From Bin87 sp034423575 (lineage in GTDB: Bacteria; Chloroflexota; Dehalococcoidia; Lucifugimonadales; UBA3495), in NCBI GenBank assembly GCA_034423575.1, contig DAOUIF010000036.1, forward strand, positions 26,806 through 90,805: a stretch of DNA of 64,000 nt. The letters are read 5' to 3'. Below are positions 9,275 to 16,421 of the stretch, piece by piece. A program made the position numbers and the translations under genes. Below the pieces are notes generated by a model. It was given only the letters and a program-made list of their open reading frames with translations, ran no database searches and was not told where the DNA came from. Position 1 is the stretch's first letter. Each line of letters starts with the position of its first letter.

Positions 9275-9976
9275 ATGATCCGGACACCATGGCTGATTTT
9301 CGCTATCGCAGTTGTTGCGCTGACGCTGGTCGGCGCGGTGTCAGCGCAGTCGCCGCCGTCGCCGCCAACCGTGCTGGCCGGAACCGCCTGGCTGGACGGA
9401 CAGTTGGTGCCACCTGGAACGCTGATCCAGGCGATGCAGGGCGACACCCGTCTCAGCCGGATCACAGCCAGAAATGATGGACGGTTCGGTCCGTTGCAGG
9501 TTCCGAAACCTGCGGGTGTCGGGCCGGTGTACTTCTTGATCGACGGCCAAAGAGCCGACGTGGAAATGGAATGGCGTGCCGGGTTCCTGCAAGCCGACCT
9601 GGAACTGCGAGCCGGATTGGGACGCGGTCCCACCCCGCATGCAGATCCCACCGCGACCCCAACTCCCGCACAACCCGCGGCTCCCACTGCGGTGATGGTA
9701 CCCGGGCCTGCGGGGCCGCGTGGTGAAAGAGGCCCGTCCGGGCCGCCGGGGCCTCCGGGTGCGGCAGGACCGCAGGGACAACCCGGCCCCGCCGGGCCCG
9801 CTGGAGCGCAAGGGGAGACGGGACCGCAAGGCGACGCAGGCCCCCGTGGCCAGCAAGGGGATTCCGAGGGCTACGAGCTTTACACCCTCGCCGCGGCTGG
9901 CGTCGCCGTTGTGTTGGCGCTCGCAGCGCTGATCCTGTCGATTGTGACGTTTTCGCGGCGCGATCGCTTGGGGTAA
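9275..9976 (+). CDS. secreted or membrane-anchored collagen-like (Gly-X-Y repeat) protein
   Basis: A 233-residue surface protein. Residues 1-24 form a signal peptide (hydrophobic core, AVSA cleavage region). Residues 32-115 are a small probably beta-rich domain, and 118-142 are a Thr/Pro/Ala linker. Residues 144-197 hold 18 uninterrupted Gly-X-Y triplets, mostly GPP/GPA/GPQ/GER, able to form a collagen triple helix. A transmembrane helix follows at about 203-226, with a short positive tail (SRRDRLG). Bacterial collagen-like proteins are usually trimeric surface stalks or adhesins; that role here is inferred. GGAGGAGG upstream of the ATG fixes the start. A hairpin terminator follows, so it appears to be a single-gene unit. 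Confidence 0.85.
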   Translation: MIRTPWLIFAIAVVALTLVGAVSAQSPPSPPTVLAGTAWLDGQLVPPGTLIQAMQGDTRLSRITARNDGRFGPLQVPKPAGVGPVYFLIDGQRADVEMEWRAGFLQADLELRAGLGRGPTPHADPTATPTPAQPAAPTAVMVPGPAGPRGERGPSGPPGPPGAAGPQGQPGPAGPAGAQGETGPQGDAGPRGQQGDSEGYELYTLAAAGVAVVLALAALILSIVTFSRRDRLG

Positions 9977-10023
9977 AGCAACGACTATCCGGTGTAGCCG
10001 CCCAACAGGCGTCCTCCATTTCG

Positions 10024-10047
10024 GCCCGCCGCGATAATTCGGCGGGC
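10024..10047 (+). terminator. hairpin terminator after the collagen-like gene
   Basis: Perfect 8-bp inverted repeat, arms GCCCGCCG (10024-10031) and CGGCGGGC (10040-10047), followed by TCGTATTT. It lies about 50 bases after the stop codon. Confidence 0.6.
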
Positions 10048-10090
10048 TCGTATTTGCACATTCGGAAGGCCAATGATCCGGCTGATACGC

Positions 10091-10434
10091 TAGATTATCC
10101 CTCGTGGTCACACCGATTCGCAGTTCTTACACCATACTGCCGCAACACGTTGACCCACGTCTTTCGCGGCACCACCGACACCAACCCGCCTGACATCACA
10201 CCATCGGCGCGTGCGACGCCGTCGAATTGGCAGGGGAACACGGCACTCCTTTGTACGCCCTGGACGAAGCAACCCTGCACTCCAAGTGCCGGCAGTTCGC
10301 GGGTGCATTCGCATCACGTTACCCCAAAGCGCGGGCCGTGTACGCTTCCAAGACCTGCATCGACCCCGCGCTGGCGCGCATCTTCGCCGAGGAGGGCTTG
10401 GGACTGGACGTGGTATCCGGCGGTGAGTTGGCCG
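10091..10434 (+). pseudogene. truncated, decayed duplicate of the lysA promoter and 5' end
   Basis: This stretch is homologous to the start of the intact lysA at 12469. The -10-like box TAGATT (10091-10096) sits 43 bases before the initiator position at 10134, the same spacing as TAAATT before the lysA ATG. The start codon is now ATA. Early codons contain one inserted and one deleted base, with a TGA in the shifted frame between them. After that the frame is restored and reads HGTPLYALDEATL, VYASK and LGLDVVSGGELA, matching lysA residues 36-100. Homology stops abruptly near 10434 after the Gly-Gly-Glu-Leu-Ala block, and the remaining three quarters of the enzyme are missing. It cannot encode a working decarboxylase. 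Confidence 0.85.
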
Positions 10435-10483
10435 CATCGTGTGGACGGCCCGGCCAGTTCAGCATCGGACCGACGACCCGATG

Positions 10484-10723
10484 TTACCCTGCCTCTTCCG
10501 GGGGCGGGCGGGTTTCAAAGGCGAACAACTTACCGACCCGCACGCCCAGCGCTTTCGCCAATCTTCGGATACTTCTCAATGACGGGTTGCGGGCGCCACG
10601 CTCAATGCCGGAGAGGTAGGAAACGTGGATGCCAGATAGATTGGCCAATTCTTCCTGGGTGTAACCGCGCCGGTTGCGCAATCTGCGGATTTGTCGGCCA
10701 AAAGCCTCTTGGTAACTTGCCAT
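10484..10723 (-). CDS. Xre-family helix-turn-helix transcriptional regulator
   Basis: A 79-residue protein that is essentially one lambda-repressor-like (Xre/Cro) helix-turn-helix domain. The pattern GRQIRRLRNRRGYTQEELA, then HVSYLSGIERGARNPSLRSI and LAKALGV, matches the family closely across residues 8-65. No sensor domain is attached. I start it at the ATG at 10723, which has AAAGGGA upstream and gives a normal domain boundary. The frame stays open further upstream, but that extension has no domain character. It sits immediately downstream, on the opposite strand, of the broken lysA copy, in an accessory stretch. Its target is unknown; it may autoregulate. Confidence 0.85.
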   Translation of the reverse strand: MASYQEAFGRQIRRLRNRRGYTQEELANLSGIHVSYLSGIERGARNPSLRSIRRLAKALGVRVGKLFAFETRPPPEEAG

Positions 10724-11064
10724 GACAGTCCCTTTTAGTATGTCGCAGTCTCCCGTGCCGGCAGGGGACGTCGGATAGACTGGCCCCTTCTGGTTCGGAG
10801 GCAAGCGCAAAAAGGCACCGATTCGCCTGTCGCCGTTTTCAAGGCGACTAACCAGGCGCACACGCTCTACGGCGAACTGATTGCAGCGCCGGAGCGACAA
10901 ATCCCCTGAAGGCGGCGCAGTTGGGGTGCCTTTTCCCGAGCGGGACCCTGCGGGTCCTTATTGACGACTGACAAATTTGCCAGTCAAAAGCGCTTCGATG
11001 AGCGTTCAAACTTCCATCGCTGTAGGCAACGGACTTCCATAATGTAACGAAATATAGATTATCA

Positions 11065-11088
11065 GTCCATAGCCTATAGTCTATGGAC
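11065..11088. repeat. perfect 8-bp inverted repeat, possible operator
   Basis: Arms GTCCATAG (11065-11072) and CTATGGAC (11081-11088) are separated by CCTATAGT. The palindrome lies in locally AT-rich DNA and has the size of a dimeric regulator's site. The Xre protein encoded at 10484 is the nearest candidate to bind it. No T-run follows, so a terminator is unlikely. Confidence 0.4.
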
Positions 11089-11166
11089 ATCAAAGCGGCA
11101 TCTGGTTACGGTTTGAGTCATCCACCGCGCCCGGCTTCTCTTTTTTGCTGGATACGCCGACATAAA

Positions 11167-11187
11167 ACGCCCAAGATCGTTGGGCGT
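11167..11187. repeat. perfect 8-bp hairpin with 5-base loop
   Basis: Arms ACGCCCAA (11167-11174) and TTGGGCGT (11180-11187) flank GATCG. On the minus strand the stem is followed by TTTATG, so it resembles a terminator in that direction, but no minus-strand gene lies upstream of it. Function is undetermined. Confidence 0.35.
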
Positions 11188-11323
11188 GACGGCAAAGTAG
11201 TCCCTCCTGGCAATGGACTGTCAATCTGCGGGAAGAGGCAGGCCAATTTACAGGGCCAGGCCGAGCGCAACATCTGAACGTCAGAAAGGGTCGGACCGGA
11301 ACCGAACGACCGAGGGGGTTCTA

Positions 11324-11782
11324 ATGCCATTCGCTTTGTGTCCTGGAGAAACGGAAATCTGGTCAACGGGGGTGCGAGCCGGTTTGCCCGGCGTTGGCTC
11401 TCGCTCAAATCTGATCGTCACGACCCACCGGGTGATCATCGCGTACTCCCAATGGGGTGAGAGTTACGACCTGTGGATGCCGTTGGACATGGTGGTGACG
11501 GCTGCCTACGGGCGATTTCGGGGTCAATTCTCCTTCAGGAAGTTCTTCCTCTGGTCGCTGTTGTTCCTGGTGCCGGGGCTGATCTACCTGTTGGTATGGC
11601 TCTTCGGCCGCAAAGAAAGAATGGTTGTGGACGCCGGCGGTGAAATGCGAGTGGAGTTGGAGAACGACATATTGCAAGGAGCGCTGCCCGCGGAGTTCCT
11701 GGACGCCATCGCTTGCGCTCGCCATTCCCTTCTGCATGGCGCCTCGGCCAGCGGGCCGGTGCGGGTCACGTTGAACCCCTGA
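11324..11782 (+). CDS. membrane protein of unknown function with a helical hairpin
   Basis: A 152-residue protein not assigned to a named family. The first 60 or so residues look like small beta strands (GETEIWSTGVRAG, NLIVTTHRVIIAY, ESYDLWMPLDMV), in the manner of bacterial PH-like or GRAM-like domains. A hydrophobic stretch of about 25 residues near 75-100 (FFLWSLLFLVPGLIYLLVWLF) follows, then a short polar C-terminal domain. The ATG at 11324 is preceded by GAGGGGG, preferred over earlier in-frame starts that lack such a site. Only 16 bases separate it from the next membrane protein at 11799, so the two are probably co-transcribed. Confidence 0.65.
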   Translation: MPFALCPGETEIWSTGVRAGLPGVGSRSNLIVTTHRVIIAYSQWGESYDLWMPLDMVVTAAYGRFRGQFSFRKFFLWSLLFLVPGLIYLLVWLFGRKERMVVDAGGEMRVELENDILQGALPAEFLDAIACARHSLLHGASASGPVRVTLNP

Positions 11783-11798
11783 TACGGTGGTGTGAGAC

Positions 11799-12302
11799 AT
11801 GAACAACGAGAAGCTGGGAAAACTGGTTGACGACTTGGTGGAACTGGCTGGCGGCTACAACCCGAGAGGTTTGCTGATCGTCGTTTTGAGCGGATTGGCG
11901 CTTGGCTTCCTGGTGGGCGGCTTCCTGGCAATGCGGCTCGGCATTTTCTTTCTGCTGCTCCCGGTGGTGGCGGGCCTGGTGGCCGGCGGCGCGATAGCCA
12001 TCATGAAGTTCCAGGAAAGCGGAGGGTTCTCAAATGTGCGCCAGCAAAGGGCCGCAGCGCAAAGCACAAGCCCTTCCAGCGCGCCCCGGCAACCGAGTCC
12101 CGCACCTCCACCACCCACCCAGACCCCGGTCCCGGCGCCGGCTCAACTCAGCGAGCTTGAGCAGCAGGTCATGGAATGGGTGGTTCAGGCCAACGGCAAC
12201 GTATCGGTGAGTGCCCTCGCCGATGAACTGGGCATGCCCCCCGATACGGCACGGCAAACCATCGAAGATTTGATCGGCCGGGGAGCTATTACGCTGGGTT
12301 GA
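11799..12302 (+). CDS. membrane protein with C-terminal winged-helix-like domain
   Basis: A 167-residue protein. Residues 1-20 are amphipathic, and two adjacent hydrophobic helices follow at roughly 24-43 and 47-68. A long Ser/Pro/Gln-rich linker (about 80-115) leads to a C-terminal domain (about 117-167: LEQQVMEWVVQANGNVSV, LADELGMPPDTARQTIEDLIGRGAI) that reads as a winged helix-turn-helix. A membrane-tethered winged helix could mediate DNA or protein contacts at the membrane, but there is no direct evidence of regulation. It probably forms an operon with the gene at 11324. No family is recognised for the whole protein. Confidence 0.65.
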   Translation: MNNEKLGKLVDDLVELAGGYNPRGLLIVVLSGLALGFLVGGFLAMRLGIFFLLLPVVAGLVAGGAIAIMKFQESGGFSNVRQQRAAAQSTSPSSAPRQPSPAPPPPTQTPVPAPAQLSELEQQVMEWVVQANGNVSVSALADELGMPPDTARQTIEDLIGRGAITLG

Positions 12303-12425
12303 CGCTCGGCAGAATTGTTTGTCGCTCCACCCAATGGAGTCGACCAGGTGGGGTGCCTGCGGGCCATGACGCCGGGTCAAGCGAACCCCGACCGGCGTTC
12401 GAATGACGGAAGCGGGAGGCTGTGC

Positions 12426-12431
12426 TAAATT
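12426..12431 (+). promoter_or_regulatory. -10-like box of lysA, conserved in the decayed copy
   Basis: TAAATT lies 43 bases before the lysA ATG. The corresponding TAGATT in the pseudogene copy (10091) has identical spacing to its former start, so the duplication included the promoter. No clear -35 box accompanies it. Confidence 0.4.
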
Positions 12432-12468
12432 ACGCTCCCATCATGCCATTGGCCAACCGGAGCGTCCC

Positions 12469-13782
12469 ATGCTGCCGCAACATCTTGCCCACGTTTTTCC
12501 AGACACCACCCACACCAACCCCGCGGGACATCTCACCATCGGCGGGTGCGACGCCGTTGAGTTGGTAGAGCAGTACGGAACCCCGCTGTACGTCCTGGAC
12601 GAATCCACTCTGCGTTCAAGGTGTCGCCAGTTCGCGAGCGCGTTCAAGTCCCGGTATTCCAATGCCCAGGCGGTGTATGCGTCCAAGGCGTATATCAACC
12701 CGGCGTTGGCGCGGATTTTCGCCGAAGAGGGCCTGGGACTGGACGTGGTGTCCGGAGGCGAGCTGGCCGTGGCCGTGGCCGGCGAAGTGCCGCTGGACAA
12801 GGTGTATTTCCACGGCAACAACAAGACGCCCGCCGAGTTGGAGGAAGCCGTAGCGGCCGGCATCGGGCGCGTCGTGGTCGACAGTTTCCACGAGTTGGAC
12901 CTGCTGGAGCATATCTGCGCCGATGCCGACAAATCCCAGGACATCCTGGTGCGCGTCTCGCCCGGGATCGACCCGCACACCCATGCCTACACTACCACGG
13001 GCATCATCGATTCCAAGTTCGGCTTCTCCATCCAAACGGGCGACGCGGAAAAAGCCATCCAGCAGGCCATCGCTGCACCACACCTCAACCTTCAAGGGCT
13101 GCACTTCCACCTGGGATCGCCGATCTTCGAGCTGGAACCCTACCAGGCTGCGACAGACCTCGTGCTCCGTTTTGCCGCCGGACTGCGCGAACAGGGCCTT
13201 AACCTTCAGGAGTTCAGTCCAGGCGGCGGATTCGCCATCGCCTACACCCGCAACGACCAGCCGCCAGCCCCGGACGACTACGCGGAGGCAATCGTAAGCA
13301 CGTTGACCGCCACCTGCGACGAGCTGGGCATGGAGCCCCCGGCGCTGGTTATCGAGCCTGGCCGTTCGATCATCGGACCGGCCGGCGTAGCGCTGTATCG
13401 CATCGGGGCGATTAAGGAGATACCGGGAGTGCGCACCTACGTCAGCGTGGACGGGGGTATGGGAGACAACATCCGGCCGGCGCTGTATCAAGCATCGTAT
13501 GAGGTGCTTTCCGCCAACCGGCCTGGAGCCGATCCGGACGCCACCGTGACCATCGCCGGCAAGTACTGCGAATCCGGGGATGTTCTCGCGTCGGACATCC
13601 TGCTGCCGGCCCCGGCCGCCGGAGACGTAATCGCCATACCCGCCGCCGGCGCCTATTGTCCTTCCATGGCAAGCAACTACAACCTCAATCCGCGCCCTCC
13701 CATCGTCCTGGTGAACCAAGGTGAGAGCCGGTTGATCCGTCGGCGCGAGTCCTACGCGGACATGATGCTGTGTGACCTATAG
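12469..13782 (+). CDS. lysA: diaminopimelate decarboxylase
   Basis: LysA catalyses the last step of lysine synthesis, the PLP-dependent decarboxylation of meso-diaminopimelate. The 437-residue protein shows the fold-III hallmarks: the PLP lysine in VYASKAY (Lys73), HFHLGS (212-217), the phosphate-binding GGGFAI (252-257), EPGRSI (296-301) and the active-site Cys of KYCESGD (Cys367). I chose the ATG at 12469. GGAG lies just upstream, and the longer frame from 12403 would begin before the -10 box at 12426. A partial decayed copy of its 5' end lies 2.3 kb upstream. It is followed after 50 bases by holB in the same direction. Confidence 0.95.
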   Translation: MLPQHLAHVFPDTTHTNPAGHLTIGGCDAVELVEQYGTPLYVLDESTLRSRCRQFASAFKSRYSNAQAVYASKAYINPALARIFAEEGLGLDVVSGGELAVAVAGEVPLDKVYFHGNNKTPAELEEAVAAGIGRVVVDSFHELDLLEHICADADKSQDILVRVSPGIDPHTHAYTTTGIIDSKFGFSIQTGDAEKAIQQAIAAPHLNLQGLHFHLGSPIFELEPYQAATDLVLRFAAGLREQGLNLQEFSPGGGFAIAYTRNDQPPAPDDYAEAIVSTLTATCDELGMEPPALVIEPGRSIIGPAGVALYRIGAIKEIPGVRTYVSVDGGMGDNIRPALYQASYEVLSANRPGADPDATVTIAGKYCESGDVLASDILLPAPAAGDVIAIPAAGAYCPSMASNYNLNPRPPIVLVNQGESRLIRRRESYADMMLCDL

Positions 13783-13832
13783 CCGGCCATGCGGCTGCTT
13801 GTTCACGCACGGGCCGAAACGAGATCAGGGGC

Positions 13833-14888
13833 ATGTGGTCAACCATTGGCCAGGATCACCTGCTGAAGCAGATCGATGCCGGTCTGCAGGCCGGCAGACT
13901 GGCGCACGCATACCTGCTGTCGGGTCCGCCGCACGTCGGCAAGATGACGCTGGCCCTGGACCTCGCGGCGGCCGTAAATTGCGCGGCGCTGGCTGGCAAA
14001 CAAGCCGGATCAATGTTCGCGGCACCGGGCGATTCGCAGGGACCGTGCGGCTACTGTGATCCCTGCGTTCGGATCCGGCGTGGCGTGTTTGCGGACCTGA
14101 AGGTCGTCGCGGTGGGCGGCGACCCAAGAGTTGCCACCCGAATCAGCATCGAGCAGGTGCGCGACGCCGAAAGCTTTCTAGCCGTCACCCCGGTCGAGGG
14201 CTCATGGAAGGTGGTGATCTTCGACGGCGCTGAGACTCTGTCGGCGGGGCAGAGCGAGCCCGCCAACGCGCTGCTGAAGACGCTGGAGGAACCCCCGGCG
14301 CAATCCCTGTTGCTACTCCTGACTACCAACGAGGACGCGATCCTGCCTACCATCCGATCTCGGTGTCGTATCTTGCCCTTGCGCCCTATGCCCGGAGATG
14401 CGTTGAGCGACTTCCTCGCAAGCGACCGAAGTGTCGAACCCGGTACGGCTCGTCGACTGGCCCGCCTGGCGCGCGGTTGCCCGGGTTGGGCGATCAGTGC
14501 CCTCGACGACCCAGAGCGGCTAGATGCATACCGGGAGCAACTGGCGCAAGTCGCGGCGATTGCCTCATCGCCGTTGGACGTCCGATTCGACTACGCTAAC
14601 ACCCTCGCCGGCGGCTTTTCCGGAGACCGAGAATCGGTGCGGCAGGAATTGTACGTCTGGCAGCGTTGGTGGCGCGACGTCCTGCTCACCAAAGAGGGCC
14701 TGCCCGAACGTGTCCACAACGATGATCGCCCCGAAGAACTGAACGCCCACGCCGAGGTCACCACGACAGCCGACGTCGTCGCCTTCGTCGCCAGCATCAA
14801 CGAAACCCTCGGCGCGCTGAATGCCAACGTCAACCCGCGGCTGGCGTTGGAATACATGATGCTGGCGGTTCCCGACGGCGTGTCGTGA
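13833..14888 (+). CDS. holB: DNA polymerase III delta' subunit
   Basis: Delta' is part of the clamp-loader complex that places the sliding clamp on DNA. The N-terminal AAA+ module has a Walker A-like GPPHVGKMT (31-39). It also has a zinc-ribbon cysteine set (Cys50, 72, 75, 78; CGYCDPC) and the sensor/SRC region reads TIRSRCR. These match delta' and DnaX-type clamp-loader ATPases; the absence of a long C-terminal region favours delta' over DnaX. The 351-residue length fits. It reads in the same direction as lysA and converges on the Smr gene with only 13 bases between their stops. Confidence 0.88.
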   Translation: MWSTIGQDHLLKQIDAGLQAGRLAHAYLLSGPPHVGKMTLALDLAAAVNCAALAGKQAGSMFAAPGDSQGPCGYCDPCVRIRRGVFADLKVVAVGGDPRVATRISIEQVRDAESFLAVTPVEGSWKVVIFDGAETLSAGQSEPANALLKTLEEPPAQSLLLLLTTNEDAILPTIRSRCRILPLRPMPGDALSDFLASDRSVEPGTARRLARLARGCPGWAISALDDPERLDAYREQLAQVAAIASSPLDVRFDYANTLAGGFSGDRESVRQELYVWQRWWRDVLLTKEGLPERVHNDDRPEELNAHAEVTTTADVVAFVASINETLGALNANVNPRLALEYMMLAVPDGVS

Positions 14889-14901
14889 TTCGACCGAGGG
14901 C

Positions 14902-15357
14902 CTAGACCGCTTCGTACGCCTTGTTGCGTCCCTTGTTGACCGTGCGGAGCCGTCCCTGCATCTCGAGGCTGCGGATGGCCTGCATCACGGTGGGATCGCC
15001 GTGGCGCCGGAATTTGCCGGTGATCTTGCTTCGAGTCCGGGCGGTCGCGCAGTATTCCAGAACTTGTTCGGCCAGGAGGTCTCTCACCTCGGGCAGGGGC
15101 TGAATGGGCAGGACGATGGTGTGTCCGGGATTGCCGTTGGCCTCTTCGCCCGGTTGGAATTCCAGGCGATCGCTGTGGGCTCTGAGGAACGAGCGGATGC
15201 GTCGTCGCAGCGATCCTCCGGTCCCCGTGGAGCCGTACCCGTGCACCACCTCAAGGAGCTCTGAGGGCGGGCCGGCAGCCAGCAACCGATTGTAAGCGGC
15301 TATCAGCTCCGCCAGAGATTCTGGCCAGGTCCTTCCGTGGAGGTCGATACTTGCCAT
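14902..15357 (-). CDS. Smr-domain protein with C-terminal winged-helix-like region
   Basis: A 151-residue protein whose first 60 residues form a small MutS-related (Smr) domain, including the signature DLHG (5-8) and VVHGYGSTGTGG...LR (38-51). Smr domains in MutS2 and stand-alone proteins can be DNA- or RNA-nicking endonucleases. Residues 85-151 (VRDLLAEQVLEYC, HGDPTVMQAIRSLEMQGRL) look like a winged helix that could bind nucleic acid. It starts seven bases after the stop of the HNH nuclease gene, so the two are very likely one operon and may act in the same nucleic-acid process. Catalytic activity is not shown. Confidence 0.8.
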   Translation of the reverse strand: MASIDLHGRTWPESLAELIAAYNRLLAAGPPSELLEVVHGYGSTGTGGSLRRRIRSFLRAHSDRLEFQPGEEANGNPGHTIVLPIQPLPEVRDLLAEQVLEYCATARTRSKITGKFRRHGDPTVMQAIRSLEMQGRLRTVNKGRNKAYEAV

Positions 15358-15363
15358 CGAGCG

Positions 15364-16092
15364 TCAGTCAGCCACCGCCATCAGCGCCGGCTCGCTTTCG
15401 CTTCCGTTGCGCGACCTGCCGGCCGCCTGCCATGGGATGTACTGCTTCCACTCTTCCAGGATCGTGCGGTTTTCGAGGATGCGGTAGGGATTGGGCTGCG
15501 GGGCAGTTGGCGCCCGGCGCAGCTTCATATTGGCCTCTTCCGGAGTGCGACCTGCTTTGGCGAGGTTGCAACGACCGCAAGCGGCCACAACGTTATCCCA
15601 GGTGTGGGGGCCATGCTGCCGGCGGGGCACCACGTGGTCGAGCGTAAGCTGTTGGGAGCGCTTGCCGCAGTATTGGCAGGTGTAATGGTCCCGCAAGAAC
15701 ACTTCTTTCTTGGACAGGCGGCGCGGCGCGAACGGTCGCTTGACCAGGTACACCAGCCGTATGATCGACGGAGCGTCCAGCGATGCGCTGTAAGTGCGAA
15801 TCCGGGACGCCTCGGCCCTCTGTTCCAGGAGCTCGGCCTTGCCCTTGGCGACAAGCACGATTGCCCGACGAACCGTGCAGACGTTGACCGGAACGTAGTT
15901 CAGGTTCAACACCAACACCGGGGCGGTGAGGCGACCCGGAATCGGAGCCCCTTTGCGTTGATCTTCCTCCGAAACTGGAGCGACGTCTGCCTTGCCGGGA
16001 TTGCGACCCGAACCGTTGGCGCTGGGTTGTCGACCATTGTTCCGGTTTCTGGCCGCACCCTTTTTTCGACCCGGTCGTCCCCGGCTTGCCAT
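15364..16092 (-). CDS. HNH endonuclease family protein
   Basis: A 242-residue protein with an HNH nuclease domain. The core reads VFLRDHYTCQYCGK, LTLDHVVPRRQHGPHTWDNVVAACGRCN (residues about 140-185), giving two zinc-binding CxxC pairs and the His-Asn-His catalytic set. The N-terminal 45 residues are basic and rich in Gly/Arg/Asn, probably disordered. The preceding domain (LNLNYVPVNVCTVRRAIVLV) is the one usual in the chromosomal 'HNH endonuclease' family of Actinobacteria, Cyanobacteria and Chloroflexota, not in homing or phage nucleases. I start at the ATG at 16092, which has AGAGG upstream. Physiological role in these hosts is unknown. Confidence 0.85.
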   Translation of the reverse strand: MASRGRPGRKKGAARNRNNGRQPSANGSGRNPGKADVAPVSEEDQRKGAPIPGRLTAPVLVLNLNYVPVNVCTVRRAIVLVAKGKAELLEQRAEASRIRTYSASLDAPSIIRLVYLVKRPFAPRRLSKKEVFLRDHYTCQYCGKRSQQLTLDHVVPRRQHGPHTWDNVVAACGRCNLAKAGRTPEEANMKLRRAPTAPQPNPYRILENRTILEEWKQYIPWQAAGRSRNGSESEPALMAVAD

Positions 16093-16421
16093 CTGCCAAC
16101 CTCTTTGCAGGTAGCGCTTTCGCTGCCGCGTCGTGCCGAAACGATTATTCGCTAATGATATTACTGCACTCATTATAACGCCGATTTCCACAATCCGACA
16201 CCGGGGTCGTCACCCTAGTCGTCGCGCTACCCACCCCGCGCGTTACCGGATCGCAATCAGCCCGTGGCATCCGAAAAGACGTGTGAGGCGACCCGGTGCT
16301 CCGACTGGAGGTCCGGGATTCCCTCGCATCCTCGGGAAAATCTCCCCCTGTGGTAAACTGGCCGCCGATTTTAGGCTCGAGCGTTACCGGCCGCAGTGTA
16401 GCGCTCCAGGACAAGACTGGA
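16093..16421. other. 329-base divergent intergenic region with a minus-strand -10 box
   Basis: The region between the HNH gene and the Hdr-like gene carries no convincing gene. On the minus strand a perfect TATAAT lies at 16172-16177, suitable for the HNH-Smr operon, though the -35 region is poor. On the plus strand a GTG at 16296 with GAGGCG upstream is an alternative, longer start for the Hdr-like protein. The residues it would add have no domain character. Confidence 0.5.

Larger units (their letters stand above)
10724..11323. other. 600-base region without a recognisable gene, rich in inverted repeats
   Basis: No frame here looks like protein. Several hairpins stand out: an imperfect one near 10966-10985 (GACTG...CAGTC around an AT-rich centre), a perfect 8-bp palindrome with 8-base spacer at 11065-11088, and a perfect 8-bp stem with 5-base loop at 11167-11187. 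The DNA around 11040-11090 is AT-rich compared with its surroundings. This would suit a regulatory region between the Xre gene and the membrane-protein pair, or the scar of a lost element. Confidence 0.5.

Noticed and set aside
10484..10900. 138-residue version of the Xre regulator
   Set aside because: The extra 59 residues have no domain and no ribosome-binding site. The ATG at 10723 has AAAGGGA and gives a normal HTH domain.
16296..16421. GTG at 16296 as the start of the Hdr-like protein
   Set aside because: Its GAGGCG is acceptable, but the 42 extra residues have no membrane or family character, so I kept the ATG at 16422 and noted the alternative.
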